Positions 1 through 8,609 of a stretch of DNA of 64,000 nucleotides are shown here, piece by piece; the stretch's first letter is position 1; every line of letters starts with the position of its first letter. The notes under the pieces are model-generated. The model searched no databases and was not told the origin of the DNA. It saw only the letters and a program-made list of their open reading frames with translations. The DNA is from Sphaerospermopsis sp. SIO1G1 (GTDB lineage: Bacteria > Cyanobacteriota > Cyanobacteriia > Cyanobacteriales > Nostocaceae): the NCBI GenBank assembly GCA_010672785.1, contig JAAHFX010000014.1, positions 149,719 through 213,718 on the forward strand. The letters run 5' to 3'. The position numbers and the translations under genes were made by a program.

Positions 1-611
1 ATCCTTTAATCCTGGACATCCTGATTCTGACAATCACAATCTCAACATCTCACTAACTAAGCTACAAAAGGATTAATAGTATTTTAAAAATCTGCCTCTG
101 CTTGTTGAGCATAATATTCTTTTGTCTGAATCAGGATAACCAGGATGAGAGGATTATCAGGATGATTTTATTGTTTAGTATCAAGTTTTTTGAATATCAA
201 ATATTAGGTCATTTTTTATTATCATAATATTAAGGACAATCAAAATATTAACATCTCACAAATAACGAATAAATAACAATCCTGAACATCCTTTAATCCT
301 GGACATCCTGATTCTGACAATCACAATCTCAACATCTCACTAACTAAGCTACAAAAGGATTAATAGTATTTTAAAAATCTGCCTCTGCTTGTTGAGCATA
401 ATATTCTTTTGTCTGAATCAGGATAACCAGGATGAGAGGATTATCAGGATGATTTTATTGTTTAGTATCAAGTTTTTTGAATATCAAATATTAGGTCATT
501 TTTTATTATCATAATATTAAGGACAATCAAAATATTAACATCTCACAAATAACGAATAAATAACAATCCTGAACATCCTTTAATCCTGGACATCCTGATT
601 CTGACAATCAC
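1..611. repeat. 287-bp tandem duplication downstream of the TIR-WD40 gene
   Basis: The unit beginning ATCCTTTAATCCTGG at position 1 recurs at 288 and, as a 37-bp partial copy, at 575-611, giving a period of 287 bp and about 2.1 copies. The two full copies look identical by eye. The last partial copy includes the stop codon of the TIR-WD40 gene (608-610). Each unit also contains imperfect inverted arms, for example about 123-167 against 275-319 with roughly 80 percent identity, built from ATCCTG/CAGGAT motifs. These could fold into a long hairpin at the 3' end of that transcript. The array reaches the window edge, so the copy number is a minimum. Confidence 0.95.
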
Positions 612-3600
612 CGCTCAGAATACCACCCCTCACACAAACCCCTATCACTCTCCGACACATTAGGATTATTTTCCAAATAACCACGAATAAAATCACAGTT
701 TTTCGTGATTAAAAATTCCAAGTCAAAATTCCACAGTTTGATAGTTCCGTCCTCACTCCCAGAAGCCAAAGTCTTTCCATCAGGGCTAAAACTGACGCTA
801 TTTACAAAGTTATTATGCCCTGTGAGGCTACGGATTTGCTTTCCCGTTTCTACATCCCACAGTTTGATAGTGTTGTCTTCACTACCAGAAGCCAAAGTCT
901 TGCCATCAGGACTAAAACTGACGCTAATGATAGAGAAATCATGCCCATTTAAGGTGCGGATTTGATTTCCTGTCTCTACATCCCACAGTTTAATTGTTTG
1001 GTCATCACTCCCAGAAGCCAATGTCTTGCCATCAGGACTAAAACTGACGCTAATGATAGAGAAATCATGCCCATTTAAGGTGCGGATTTGATTTCCTGTC
1101 TCTACATCCCACAGTTTAATTGTTTGGTCATCACTCCCAGAAGCCAATGTCTTGCCATCAGGACTAAAACTGACGCTATAGACAGAGAAATCATGCCCAT
1201 TTAAGGTGTGGATTTGATTTCCTGTCTCTACATCCCACAGTTTGATAGTGTTGTCTTCACTACCAGAAGCCAAAGTCTTGCCATCAGGACTAAAACTGAC
1301 GCTATAGACAGAGAAATCATGCCCATTTAAGATGTGGATTTGATTTCCTGTCTCTACATCCCACAGTTTGATAGTGTTGTCTTCACTACCAGAAGCCAAA
1401 GTCTTGCCATCAGGACTAAAACTAACGCTATAGACAGTGGAATAATGCCCATTGAATGTGTGGATTTGGTTACCTGTCTCCATATCCCAAAGTTTCATTG
1501 TCTTGTCATCACTCCCTGAAGCTAATGTCTTACCATCCGGGCTATAACTGACGCTATTAACAGAGGAACTATGTTCGATAAGAGAGCAGACTTGCTTTCC
1601 TGTCTCTATATCCCAAAGTTTAATTGTTTTGTCCCTACTCCCTGAAGCCAAAGTCTTACCATCAGGGCTATAACTAACGCTATAGACTGAGGAACTATGT
1701 TCGATAAGAGAGCAGATTTGGTTACCTGTCTTGACATCCCAAAGTTTTATGGTATTGTCAAAACTCCCAGAAGCTAATGTCTTACCATCAGGGCTATAAC
1801 TAATGCTATTCACAGAGGAATTATGCCCTGAGAAAATGCGAATTTCCTTTCCTGTCTCTACATCCCAAAGTTTTATGGTATTGTCAAAACTCCCAGAAGC
1901 TAATGTCTTACCATCAGGACTAAAACTGACGCTATTCACAGAGGAATTATGCCCTGAGAAAGTGCGAATTTCCTTTCCTGTCTCTACATCCCAAAGTTTT
2001 ATGGTATTGTCAAAACTCCCAGAAGCCAATGTCTTGCCATCAGGGCTATAGCTAACGCTATAGATCCACAAATAATCCTCATTTAAGGTGCGGATTTGTT
2101 TTCCTGTCTTCACATCCCACAGTATGATAGTGTTGTCCCCACTACCAGAGGCTAATCTCTTCCCATCGGGGCTGTAACTGATGCTATTGACAGTGGAATT
2201 ATGCCCTATAAGAGTAAGGATTTGCTTTCCTGTCTTCACATCCCACAGTATGATAGTGTTGTCAAAACTCCCAGAAGCCAATGTCTTACCATCCGGGCTA
2301 TAACTAATGCTATTGACATAGGAATTATGCCCTATAAGAGTACGGATTTGCTTTCCTGTCTCTATATCCCAAAGTTTAATTGTTTTGTCCCTACTCCCTG
2401 AAGCCAAAGTCTTACCATCCGGGCTATAACTAACGCTAATGACACGGTAATTATGCCCTTCTAGTATATTACGCTCTTTGACTTCGTACAGAATTGCTTG
2501 CAGGGCATTTAGTACCTGTGGATTATTTTGACCTTGACTATGTATAATTTTTCCCGCTTTTATTGCTGCCATAATAGCTTCTAAATCTGAACCTCCTTCC
2601 TTAAACAAGGACAAGGCATATCTTGCCAGAGATTCTGCTTGGTTATATTCTGCTATTTGTAATTGTTTCTTTACTTCCTGTTGCTGTGTCAGTGCAACCA
2701 TTAATAAAGACCTTAAAACCAATATTTGCTGTTGTTCTTTCTTCTCTCCGGCTTCTATTTCTTCCCTACTTTTATCAAAATATTCCTTCTGCAATTCCGT
2801 CGCTGGCGGATTTTTATTCTCTACTTCTGCTGTCTTCAACCATTCTTGAGCAACCGCAAATTCACTTCCCCTTAACAACAAATCTTCACTCTTATTTTTC
2901 TCTTCCCATTCCAAGGATCTTTGTGTCCATTTGGTATGACTTCTAATATGTTCTCTATCGGTATCTAATGTCCTTACCAATTCATTAAAGTTAGTGTAAA
3001 ATTCCCCACCATGTTTATTAAAATCTAACCATTGAACTGCTGCTAATGCTGCTGGTAATTTTTGTTTATCTGCTGTTGATAAGGGACGATGTAAGATAGT
3101 AACTATTCGTTTATTTAATTTACAAGCATATTCAACTTCATCTGCACAGTAGGGAGAGTTGACCGATTTTGGAGAAATGATAAAAATGAAGTTATCGGAA
3201 ATTTCAATTCCTTTATTTATTTCTTTTTGAAAGTCTGTTCCTGTAGCAATACTTTCTTGATCAAACCATGTAGTTTTTCCTAATTCTTGTAATTTATCAT
3301 TTAACTTCCTAGCTAAATCTGAATCTGTGCGGGAATAGGATATAAATACTTCTAAGGAATACCCTTCTGGTTTATTTAAACTAGCATTGATAAATTCTTC
3401 TTGTATCGCAATGGGAGGATAATTTTGATTTTGTTGAGCAACTTTAAACCAACTTTCAAAATATTGGAGGTTATAACCCCGTAATAATAAACTAGGGTTT
3501 TGGTTTTGTCTTTGCCATTTTTTTGCTTTTACTAATAGGAGTTTATGATTTTCATAATAAGAAGACTCGGTTTTTATTTCTTGTAAGAGTTTATCTGCAC

Positions 3601-4663
3601 TGAGATTATATTTATCTTCATCATAAAATTCGGTAAAATCTATAAATTGTAATTTATTTAACTCTGGATTAATTAGTTCAATCTCAATATTTTCTAACAA
3701 TAAAGGAATGATTCTTTTATTATTTGCTAACGCTTGATTTAATTCTTGATTACAGTATTCTGATTTTAAGCAATAATTAGATATTAAATATACAAAATTA
3801 TCCGCTCCTGCAATTCCTTGCTTAATTGCTTCGTTAAATTCACTCCCAGTTTTAATATCGGTTTGATTTGTCCAAACTGTAATACTTTCCCGCATTAAAG
3901 TTTTTCTGATTTTCTCTTTGGTTTTATTATCTGGTTCTGCGGATGCTAAGAAAACCTGAGTTAGTAAATTATTAGCATTTTTGGCACTTTCACATATAAA
4001 TTCACAATGTAAATTTGTAGGAAGACAGGGAGGTTGTTCATTCAGGAATTTTTGTTTTAACCAAGTTTCTGCTTTTTGTCTTTCTTCTCCTACTAATAAA
4101 TAATTTGTTTGTTGTTGATTTTTCTGCCATTCTAATGCTTGTAATAAAATTTCGGTATGTTTTCTGACATAATCTTGATGTTTGTGAATTGCTGATATTA
4201 AACCAGTTAAAGAATTTTCAAAATCATCAATTCCTTCCCGAAAATAAACCCAGTTAATTCTACTAATTTCTGGATGAATGTTAATGAAACTAGAATGTTT
4301 TCCTAATTTTTGATATTCTTCCCAGTCAAGTTCTGTTTTTCCAGGATTCCGTTTTTGCCAAGTTTCATAACTAATTTGTTCAACATGAAGTAAGGGAATG
4401 ATTCTTTTGTTGAATTTAACCGCTAATTCAATTTCCTTTAAACAATAGGGAGAATTAACAGAATGAGGTGCAATGATAAATAGGAAATTATCAGATTTTG
4501 AAATTCCATCATCTATTTGTTCTTGAAAATCTACCGCTAGGGGGATGTCTTCTTGATCAAACCAAACATTTAAACCCTGTGCTTTTAAGTTTTCATGTAG
4601 TTTTCTGGCAAATGCTTTACTATCAGCGCGTCCGTAGGAAATAAACGCATTGTATAAGTTCAT
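608..4663 (-). CDS. Triple-TIR, 14-WD40 repeat protein
   Basis: This is a 1351-residue multidomain protein. Three TIR-type modules lie at about residues 4-150, 235-370 and 438-560. Each keeps the (S/N)xYCxxE motif with a glutamate (E77, E307, E509) at the position of the NADase catalytic residue of TIR enzymes. Each TIR is followed by a similar helical linker with an LLxG...WL...PP...E(F/Y) pattern (about 170-228, 375-432, 575-635), so the TIR-linker unit has been triplicated. A helical stretch (640-730) leads into 14 WD40 repeats of 42 residues (about 733-1320), enough for two seven-bladed propellers, and a 30-residue tail. TIR plus repeat-sensor architectures in bacteria are associated with NAD-depleting immunity or conflict systems. 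That role is inferred here; no phage target or partner gene is visible. TIR2 is the most diverged. Confidence 0.93.
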   Translation of the reverse strand: MNLYNAFISYGRADSKAFARKLHENLKAQGLNVWFDQEDIPLAVDFQEQIDDGISKSDNFLFIIAPHSVNSPYCLKEIELAVKFNKRIIPLLHVEQISYETWQKRNPGKTELDWEEYQKLGKHSSFINIHPEISRINWVYFREGIDDFENSLTGLISAIHKHQDYVRKHTEILLQALEWQKNQQQTNYLLVGEERQKAETWLKQKFLNEQPPCLPTNLHCEFICESAKNANNLLTQVFLASAEPDNKTKEKIRKTLMRESITVWTNQTDIKTGSEFNEAIKQGIAGADNFVYLISNYCLKSEYCNQELNQALANNKRIIPLLLENIEIELINPELNKLQFIDFTEFYDEDKYNLSADKLLQEIKTESSYYENHKLLLVKAKKWQRQNQNPSLLLRGYNLQYFESWFKVAQQNQNYPPIAIQEEFINASLNKPEGYSLEVFISYSRTDSDLARKLNDKLQELGKTTWFDQESIATGTDFQKEINKGIEISDNFIFIISPKSVNSPYCADEVEYACKLNKRIVTILHRPLSTADKQKLPAALAAVQWLDFNKHGGEFYTNFNELVRTLDTDREHIRSHTKWTQRSLEWEEKNKSEDLLLRGSEFAVAQEWLKTAEVENKNPPATELQKEYFDKSREEIEAGEKKEQQQILVLRSLLMVALTQQQEVKKQLQIAEYNQAESLARYALSLFKEGGSDLEAIMAAIKAGKIIHSQGQNNPQVLNALQAILYEVKERNILEGHNYRVISVSYSPDGKTLASGSRDKTIKLWDIETGKQIRTLIGHNSYVNSISYSPDGKTLASGSFDNTIILWDVKTGKQILTLIGHNSTVNSISYSPDGKRLASGSGDNTIILWDVKTGKQIRTLNEDYLWIYSVSYSPDGKTLASGSFDNTIKLWDVETGKEIRTFSGHNSSVNSVSFSPDGKTLASGSFDNTIKLWDVETGKEIRIFSGHNSSVNSISYSPDGKTLASGSFDNTIKLWDVKTGNQICSLIEHSSSVYSVSYSPDGKTLASGSRDKTIKLWDIETGKQVCSLIEHSSSVNSVSYSPDGKTLASGSDDKTMKLWDMETGNQIHTFNGHYSTVYSVSFSPDGKTLASGSEDNTIKLWDVETGNQIHILNGHDFSVYSVSFSPDGKTLASGSEDNTIKLWDVETGNQIHTLNGHDFSVYSVSFSPDGKTLASGSDDQTIKLWDVETGNQIRTLNGHDFSIISVSFSPDGKTLASGSDDQTIKLWDVETGNQIRTLNGHDFSIISVSFSPDGKTLASGSEDNTIKLWDVETGKQIRSLTGHNNFVNSVSFSPDGKTLASGSEDGTIKLWNFDLEFLITKNCDFIRGYLENNPNVSESDRGLCEGWYSER
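704..2467 (-). repeat. 14 x 126-bp coding repeats (WD40 units)
   Basis: The 3' part of the TIR-WD40 gene is a tandem array of 126-bp units. Neighbouring units are nearly identical at DNA level; for example, the units around 958-1083 and 1084-1209 differ at few or no bases over long stretches. Variation clusters in two codon groups per unit: the residues just after the GH dipeptide, and the residues around the SGSxDx turn. This pattern suggests recent duplication or gene conversion and makes the copy number prone to change and to assembly error. Confidence 0.9.
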
Positions 4664-4751
4664 TTTCTTGACCCGGTATTTTTTCAGACCATAATAGATT
4701 AATTTATATTAATCTTTCTGAACCATCAATTACCTATTATTAAATAAATAT

Positions 4752-4780
4752 AAAAAGGCTGGAGTTTACTACCAGCCCTT
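4752..4780 (-). terminator. Rho-independent terminator of the ferredoxin operon
   Basis: Read on the minus strand, GGCTGG (4777-4772) pairs with CCAGCC (4762-4757) around a 9-base loop and is followed by a run of five T. It lies 40 bp after the ferredoxin stop codon and before the TIR-WD40 start, so it should separate the two transcripts. Confidence 0.8.
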
Positions 4781-4819
4781 GAAAATGTTAATATTGGAAT
4801 ATTTGCAGTTGTTAAATCT

Positions 4820-5290
4820 TTAGGATTGCTTGTTTTTTAATCTTTGCTTTTTGCGTCTTTTTTCTGTGGTAGCTACTGCATGGTCTACTGGATAACCCGC
4901 TACAGGAATTACCTGATATTTGCGATCTTCTTCTAGGTTTTTTAATTCGGTATAATCAACCCAGTGAATACAATCAACAGGACAGGTGTCTATAGCTTCC
5001 TGAACTACCTCCTCTGAGTCTCCATCTTGACGAATCACACGTGATCTACCATAGTCTGGTTCAATATAGAAGGTATTGCGGGCTACATGGGCGCAATGCT
5101 TACAACCTATGCAAGTAATCTCATCCACATAAACGCCTCTCTGTCGCAGCACCCCCCCAAGTTCCGGTTCTAACCCAGAACGCTCTGAGTCATCTCGCAA
5201 ATAACCACCTAGTTCTGGTTCTAGACCGGAAGGACTGTTATCTAGATTATGATTATCTATGTTGTCTGGGAAAGGCTGCACTTGAGTCAT
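4820..5290 (-). CDS. 4Fe-4S ferredoxin with duplicated N-terminal motif
   Basis: A 156-residue cyanobacterial ferredoxin, presumably a small electron carrier. The cluster ligands are seen as CIGCKHC and a later CPVDC, which fits one 4Fe-4S cluster. The N-terminal extension carries two copies of SGLEPELGGxLR separated by a few residues, followed by the iron-sulfur domain and a basic C-terminal tail (KRRKKQRLK). The ATG at 5290 was chosen over an upstream in-frame TTG at 5302. It overlaps the TAA stop of the upstream ycf35 gene by one base (TAATG), which implies translational coupling. It is the last gene of a DUF2997 - ycf35 - ferredoxin operon. The redox partner is unknown. Confidence 0.9.
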   Translation of the reverse strand: MTQVQPFPDNIDNHNLDNSPSGLEPELGGYLRDDSERSGLEPELGGVLRQRGVYVDEITCIGCKHCAHVARNTFYIEPDYGRSRVIRQDGDSEEVVQEAIDTCPVDCIHWVDYTELKNLEEDRKYQVIPVAGYPVDHAVATTEKRRKKQRLKNKQS

Positions 5291-5676
5291 TACGCACTCC
5301 AACGTTGCACTACTAAACGAATTGAACCATCTTCATTTTTTTGTTCTTCAGCAACTTGAAATCCTACTTTGGTAGTTTCTTTCATTACTGTTTGGTAAGC
5401 GTAACGTTGGGTAACTTGACGCAAAAATCCGTCTACAGATGAATTTTGTTGCCAATATTGTAAATCCGCTACTAATTCGTATTCCTTACCGTTCCATCTA
5501 AAGCCAATGTCATAACCATTTTCTTGCTCAATGGTAACTTCGGCTGGGTGGGTTTGTCCACGATAACCACGTACTTCACGTGGCCCTGGTTTCCAGTCTA
5601 TTCCTAAGTCAGAAAGGGCTTCCTGTAAGGATGCTAAGTTGCGAATTTGGGTCTTGATTTGGCTAAAGTGTGACAT
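5290..5676 (-). CDS. ycf35: Ycf35 family protein (DUF1257)
   Basis: A 128-residue protein recognised as Ycf35/DUF1257 from its start (MSHFSQIKTQI), the LGIDWKPGPREVRGYRG segment and the end LVVQRWSA. Homologues are found in cyanobacteria and in some algal plastids; the biochemical function is not established. The gene lies between a DUF2997 gene (39 bp upstream) and a 4Fe-4S ferredoxin whose start codon overlaps its stop, so a redox-linked role is plausible but inferred. The protein has full family length and no membrane segments. Confidence 0.93.
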   Translation of the reverse strand: MSHFSQIKTQIRNLASLQEALSDLGIDWKPGPREVRGYRGQTHPAEVTIEQENGYDIGFRWNGKEYELVADLQYWQQNSSVDGFLRQVTQRYAYQTVMKETTKVGFQVAEEQKNEDGSIRLVVQRWSA

Positions 5677-5715
5677 GACGGTTTGTAATTAATAAAAATG
5701 AAGATGTGGGAAAAT

Positions 5716-5928
5716 TTACCATTCACTAAAAGCAGTTTGGGTGTTTGTTACACTCGATTCTTGGATGGCGTTGTTAGCGAAAAAATCTGAGGTTGGTTGC
5801 TGACTTACCACTCGTCCCAGCTGCGCTTCTATGGCTGCTGTTACTTCAGCGCAGGAAGCACCAACTATTCCGGTGACTTTCTCTTGTACCCGACCATCTG
5901 GATAGATTATGAATTCTAATGTTTCCAT
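5716..5928 (-). CDS. DUF2997 family small protein
   Basis: A 70-residue protein starting METLEFIIYPDGRVQEKV and containing the conserved GIVGASCAEVTAAIE segment typical of DUF2997. The frame is open up to 6015, but the preceding 29 codons are serine-rich and not family-like, so the ATG at 5928 is preferred (AAAGA just upstream). It is the first gene of the operon with ycf35 and the ferredoxin. Function is unknown; the conserved neighbourhood suggests the three products act together. Confidence 0.88.
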   Translation of the reverse strand: METLEFIIYPDGRVQEKVTGIVGASCAEVTAAIEAQLGRVVSQQPTSDFFANNAIQESSVTNTQTAFSEW

Positions 5929-6472
5929 TCTTTGAACGCTAACCTTGATGTTATCCTTGAACTTAACTGCCTCAGCAAATTTAATTTCTTCACTACTTGA
6001 GGAACTTGAGAACAAACTAGCCGTTTGTTAACAATGTTCCATCATTAGATATATATATCTTAATTTCTTTACTAAAGTTATTAATGCTGTTGGCAGTTAC
6101 ATCTGTCAATTCTTAGTTTCCCTTAACCTGATCAATTAGTCAAGCTATGGTACGTTTACCCAGGTTAAATTGTAAAACCCTTATCAGTTAAACGTTTTGA
6201 CTATAGACAACTACTATATAAATTGTGAAAATATACTAAATTTTATTGAAAATTTTTATCATTATCATTCGGAGAGCATAACTGTAGGGCGATCGCTCAT
6301 CATACTTTTAGTGCTATGTCAGTATTTAAAGCTTGATCATAAGTATCTAACAGTCATACTCAGCAGCACTGCTAAGAATTAAAACATAATTGGAATGAGC
6401 TATAGGGTTAGGAAGATTTACCGTATCATTTAGATATTCTTCATACTCACGTAAATTTACAGGTATAATATT

Positions 6473-6572
6473 ATGACTTACGCACAAGCTATGAAATAAT
6501 CGAACCACCCCAGGCACAGAGGAAACAGAGGTATGAGGGTTACAAGAGATATTTATATTTTGCGTAAGTCCT
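6473..6572. mobile_element. MITE-like element, family A copy 1
   Basis: About 100 bp bounded by ATGACTTACGCA and TGCGTAAGTCCT, imperfect inverted ends shared by seven other places in this window. No coding capacity. A non-autonomous transposon or a dispersed palindromic repeat would fit. Confidence 0.65.
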
Positions 6573-6641
6573 GAAAAATCAAAATCCCTGTTTCCTCTCC
6601 TAAATATAAAATTTATTTTGCACGACTACTTATCAAAGATA

Positions 6642-6797
6642 GGACTTACGCAACTGGCATATTTCTCTGTTCGTAGTAAGCGATTTATCGCTTATTTTTG
6701 GCACTAAAGTGCCTACTACAGACTGCTTATTTTTGGCACTGAAGTGCCTACTACAGACTGAAATTTAGACTTTCCGTGTGACGCTTGCGTAAGTCCT
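6642..6797. mobile_element. MITE-like element, family A copy 2, with internal duplication
   Basis: Bounded by GGACTTACGCA and TGCGTAAGTCC. Inside is a 34-bp direct duplication (starting at 6691 and 6725), each copy holding the small hairpin GGCACT-AAA-GTGCC or its variant GGCACT-GAA-GTGCC. It is longer than the other copies because of this internal duplication. Confidence 0.65.
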
Positions 6798-6823
6798 AAA
6801 AGAATGAAACTCTACCAATTTTG

Positions 6824-7351
6824 TCAATAAATTATCGCATCTTGCCAATATGAAAAACTCTCGAAACTAATTTTGCCATTTTCTAAATTATATATTTCTT
6901 CTAAACATTGAAACAAAGCCTGAGCATATTTTTCTAAACCTAATAAACGCAAACTTTTTAAAATCCTCGTAATTCGCAAATGGTTATGATTAGAAAACCA
7001 TACCCAATTTTGTTTACGTTCAGAAAATGATTGATTAACCTGAATATGTATTGCTCCATTTTCACTGGTTTGACAAGATAAACCATAAAAACCCAACATC
7101 AATTTTAAAGACTTAGACAAATTCTTTCTTAAAGATAAATGTTTCCTAAAAATTTGGATATCTTCATCTGTTAAAATCGGTGCATCGAAATTGAAACGAC
7201 TTTTCTCATTGAGTGGAAACAACCACTGAATATAATCATGGATTTTTTCTAACCATGTATAATCTTGTTGCCATATTTCAGTTAATAATCTACCACTATG
7301 ATCAGTGGCTTTACCAGCGTAAAATTTGATAAGTTGGGAATATTCAACCAT
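6824..7351 (-). CDS. OGFr-domain protein
   Basis: A 175-residue protein resembling the N-terminal domain of opioid growth factor receptor-related proteins: FYAGKATDHSGR near the start, then LEKIHDYIQWLFP and FNFDAPILT. Bacterial members are of unknown function, and no enzymatic motif or membrane segment is visible. It begins 16 bp downstream of the alpha/beta hydrolase gene on the same strand, so the two are probably co-transcribed. The identification rests on motif memory only. Confidence 0.8.
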   Translation of the reverse strand: MVEYSQLIKFYAGKATDHSGRLLTEIWQQDYTWLEKIHDYIQWLFPLNEKSRFNFDAPILTDEDIQIFRKHLSLRKNLSKSLKLMLGFYGLSCQTSENGAIHIQVNQSFSERKQNWVWFSNHNHLRITRILKSLRLLGLEKYAQALFQCLEEIYNLENGKISFESFSYWQDAIIY

Positions 7352-7367
7352 AAATTTATTGACTTTA

Positions 7368-8246
7368 TTAACTCACTCGATTTAAAACTGCATCAATTAC
7401 TGACTGGGGTGCTTCCCTCTGAATAAAATGACCAACTTCTGGAATTACCAACCTTTGATAATCTTGTAAGAAAAATTCTTCTTTATTGGCGCTGGTTTCT
7501 GGTAAAGTAGCCCCATCAGCACCACCATGTAAAACTGTTGTAGGAACATCTATTTTCGGTGATGTCATTAATTTTTGGTGCATTTCTTCATACTCAGGAA
7601 TGTTAGGAGAAAAACCCCACCGATTGCGGTAAGAATCTATGGTAATATCTACCCAATCAGGATTATCAAAGTTTTTGGCAGTTTCTTCAAATTCATCATC
7701 ACCAACTTTCCAGTTTGGACACCATAAATGCCACATATATTTGATTAAACCACGTCGTTCTGCTGTTAAAGTTTCTCTTCCTTTTTCTGTACAAAAAAAC
7801 CATTGATACCAATATTGTTGAATTTGGGAAAATGAGATATTTTGCTTGGGGTTATTTGTTCCGTAACCTACTGATAATGTGGTTAATGTATGTAATAAAT
7901 CTGGACGTACAGCAGCAATATTATAACCTATTCTTGCACCCCAATCATGACCAACTAAATGAATCTTGCCAATATTTAAAAGTTCAAGAAATTCAATTAT
8001 GTCTTGTGCTAATGCTGTTAATTGTCCACTTCGGGGAGTTTGATGATCTAAAAATTCTGTCAGTCCGCAACCCCGTAGATAGGGTGTAATACAGTGATAA
8101 TTCGCATTAACTAAGGAGGGGATAATTTGACTCCACGTTAAGGGCGCATCTGGCCAACCGTGTAATAGAATTATTGTGGGATTACTACTGTCACCATAGG
8201 CATGGTAAGCAATTTTTAAACGAGGGGTTTTTATATATTCAATCAT
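7368..8246 (-). CDS. Alpha/beta hydrolase, epoxide hydrolase/dehalogenase-like
   Basis: A 292-residue alpha/beta-fold hydrolase. HGWPD near residue 30 forms the oxyanion-hole region. GHDWGA near residue 100 places an aspartate at the nucleophile position, as in epoxide hydrolases and haloalkane dehalogenases. A C-terminal VGHF supplies the catalytic histidine. The Asp nucleophile argues against a simple esterase. No signal peptide is seen. Substrate is unknown. Likely first gene of a two-gene unit with the OGFr-like gene. Confidence 0.9.
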   Translation of the reverse strand: MIEYIKTPRLKIAYHAYGDSSNPTIILLHGWPDAPLTWSQIIPSLVNANYHCITPYLRGCGLTEFLDHQTPRSGQLTALAQDIIEFLELLNIGKIHLVGHDWGARIGYNIAAVRPDLLHTLTTLSVGYGTNNPKQNISFSQIQQYWYQWFFCTEKGRETLTAERRGLIKYMWHLWCPNWKVGDDEFEETAKNFDNPDWVDITIDSYRNRWGFSPNIPEYEEMHQKLMTSPKIDVPTTVLHGGADGATLPETSANKEEFFLQDYQRLVIPEVGHFIQREAPQSVIDAVLNRVS

Positions 8247-8398
8247 GGGGATTAATTAGAGGTTTAGGTAGAGTTTTTATCACGCAGAGGCGCAGAGTCG
8301 CAGAGGGTTAGAGTTTAATTTTTGCTAGTTCTTGTTCATATTCCGGTGGGATTAAAATTGACTGTGACTATTTATTCAATTATTGTTTTTTTACTATT

Positions 8399-8491
8399 AG
8401 AACTTACGTAAACTATCTCTTGTAAACCTCTTACCTTCGTTTTCTTTGTGTCCTTCGTGGTTCATTCTTCCGTAACTTCTGCGTAAGTCCT
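8399..8491. mobile_element. MITE-like element, family A copy 3
   Basis: Ends AGAACTTACGTA and TGCGTAAGTCCT. The core contains TCCTTCGTGGTTCATTCTTC, nearly the same as the copy at 17353-17444 and in reverse orientation in the copy at 23663-23754, so the family shares internal sequence as well as ends. Confidence 0.7.
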
Positions 8492-8560
8492 GACTATGTA
8501 TAACAAAAAGTTTAACATTAATAATTAATACTGTAATATTTAATAATTAAATTAAGTTAA

Positions 8561-8608
8561 TCACCAATCACCAATCACCAGTCACTAATCACCAATCACC
8601 AATCACCA
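8561..8608. repeat. STRR: CACCAAT heptamers
   Basis: About six to seven head-to-tail copies of the heptamer CACCAAT with one CACTAAT/CACCAGT variant. This is the heptameric short tandem repeat type known from heterocystous cyanobacteria. It abuts the 3' end of the DUF3067 gene. Confidence 0.85.
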
Positions 8609-8609
8609 A

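Larger units (their letters stand above)
6016..6823. other. Gene-poor interval with two short inverted-repeat elements
   Basis: No convincing gene. It contains the presumed promoter of the DUF2997 operon, one HIP1 site near 6289, and two copies of the GGACTTACGCA-type element (6473-6572 and 6642-6797). A 61-codon open frame at 6197-6382 has no recognisable ribosome-binding site or family and is not called. Confidence 0.6.
8247..8609. other. Intergenic repeats between hydrolase and DUF3067 genes
   Basis: No gene seen. Contains a CACGCAGAGGCGCAGAG-type short repeat near 8281, a family A MITE-like element (8399-8491) and a CACCAAT heptamer array (8561-8608) that ends next to the DUF3067 stop codon. 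Confidence 0.6.

Noticed and set aside
705..2401. Several plus-strand open frames opposite the WD40 region
   Set aside because: They are shadows of the 126-bp repeats of the minus-strand gene; each has the same short repeating peptide.
6197..6382. 61-codon plus-strand frame
   Set aside because: No ribosome-binding site, no family, low-complexity AT-rich codons.
7832..8089. 85-codon plus-strand frame opposite the hydrolase
   Set aside because: Antisense shadow of a well-supported gene.
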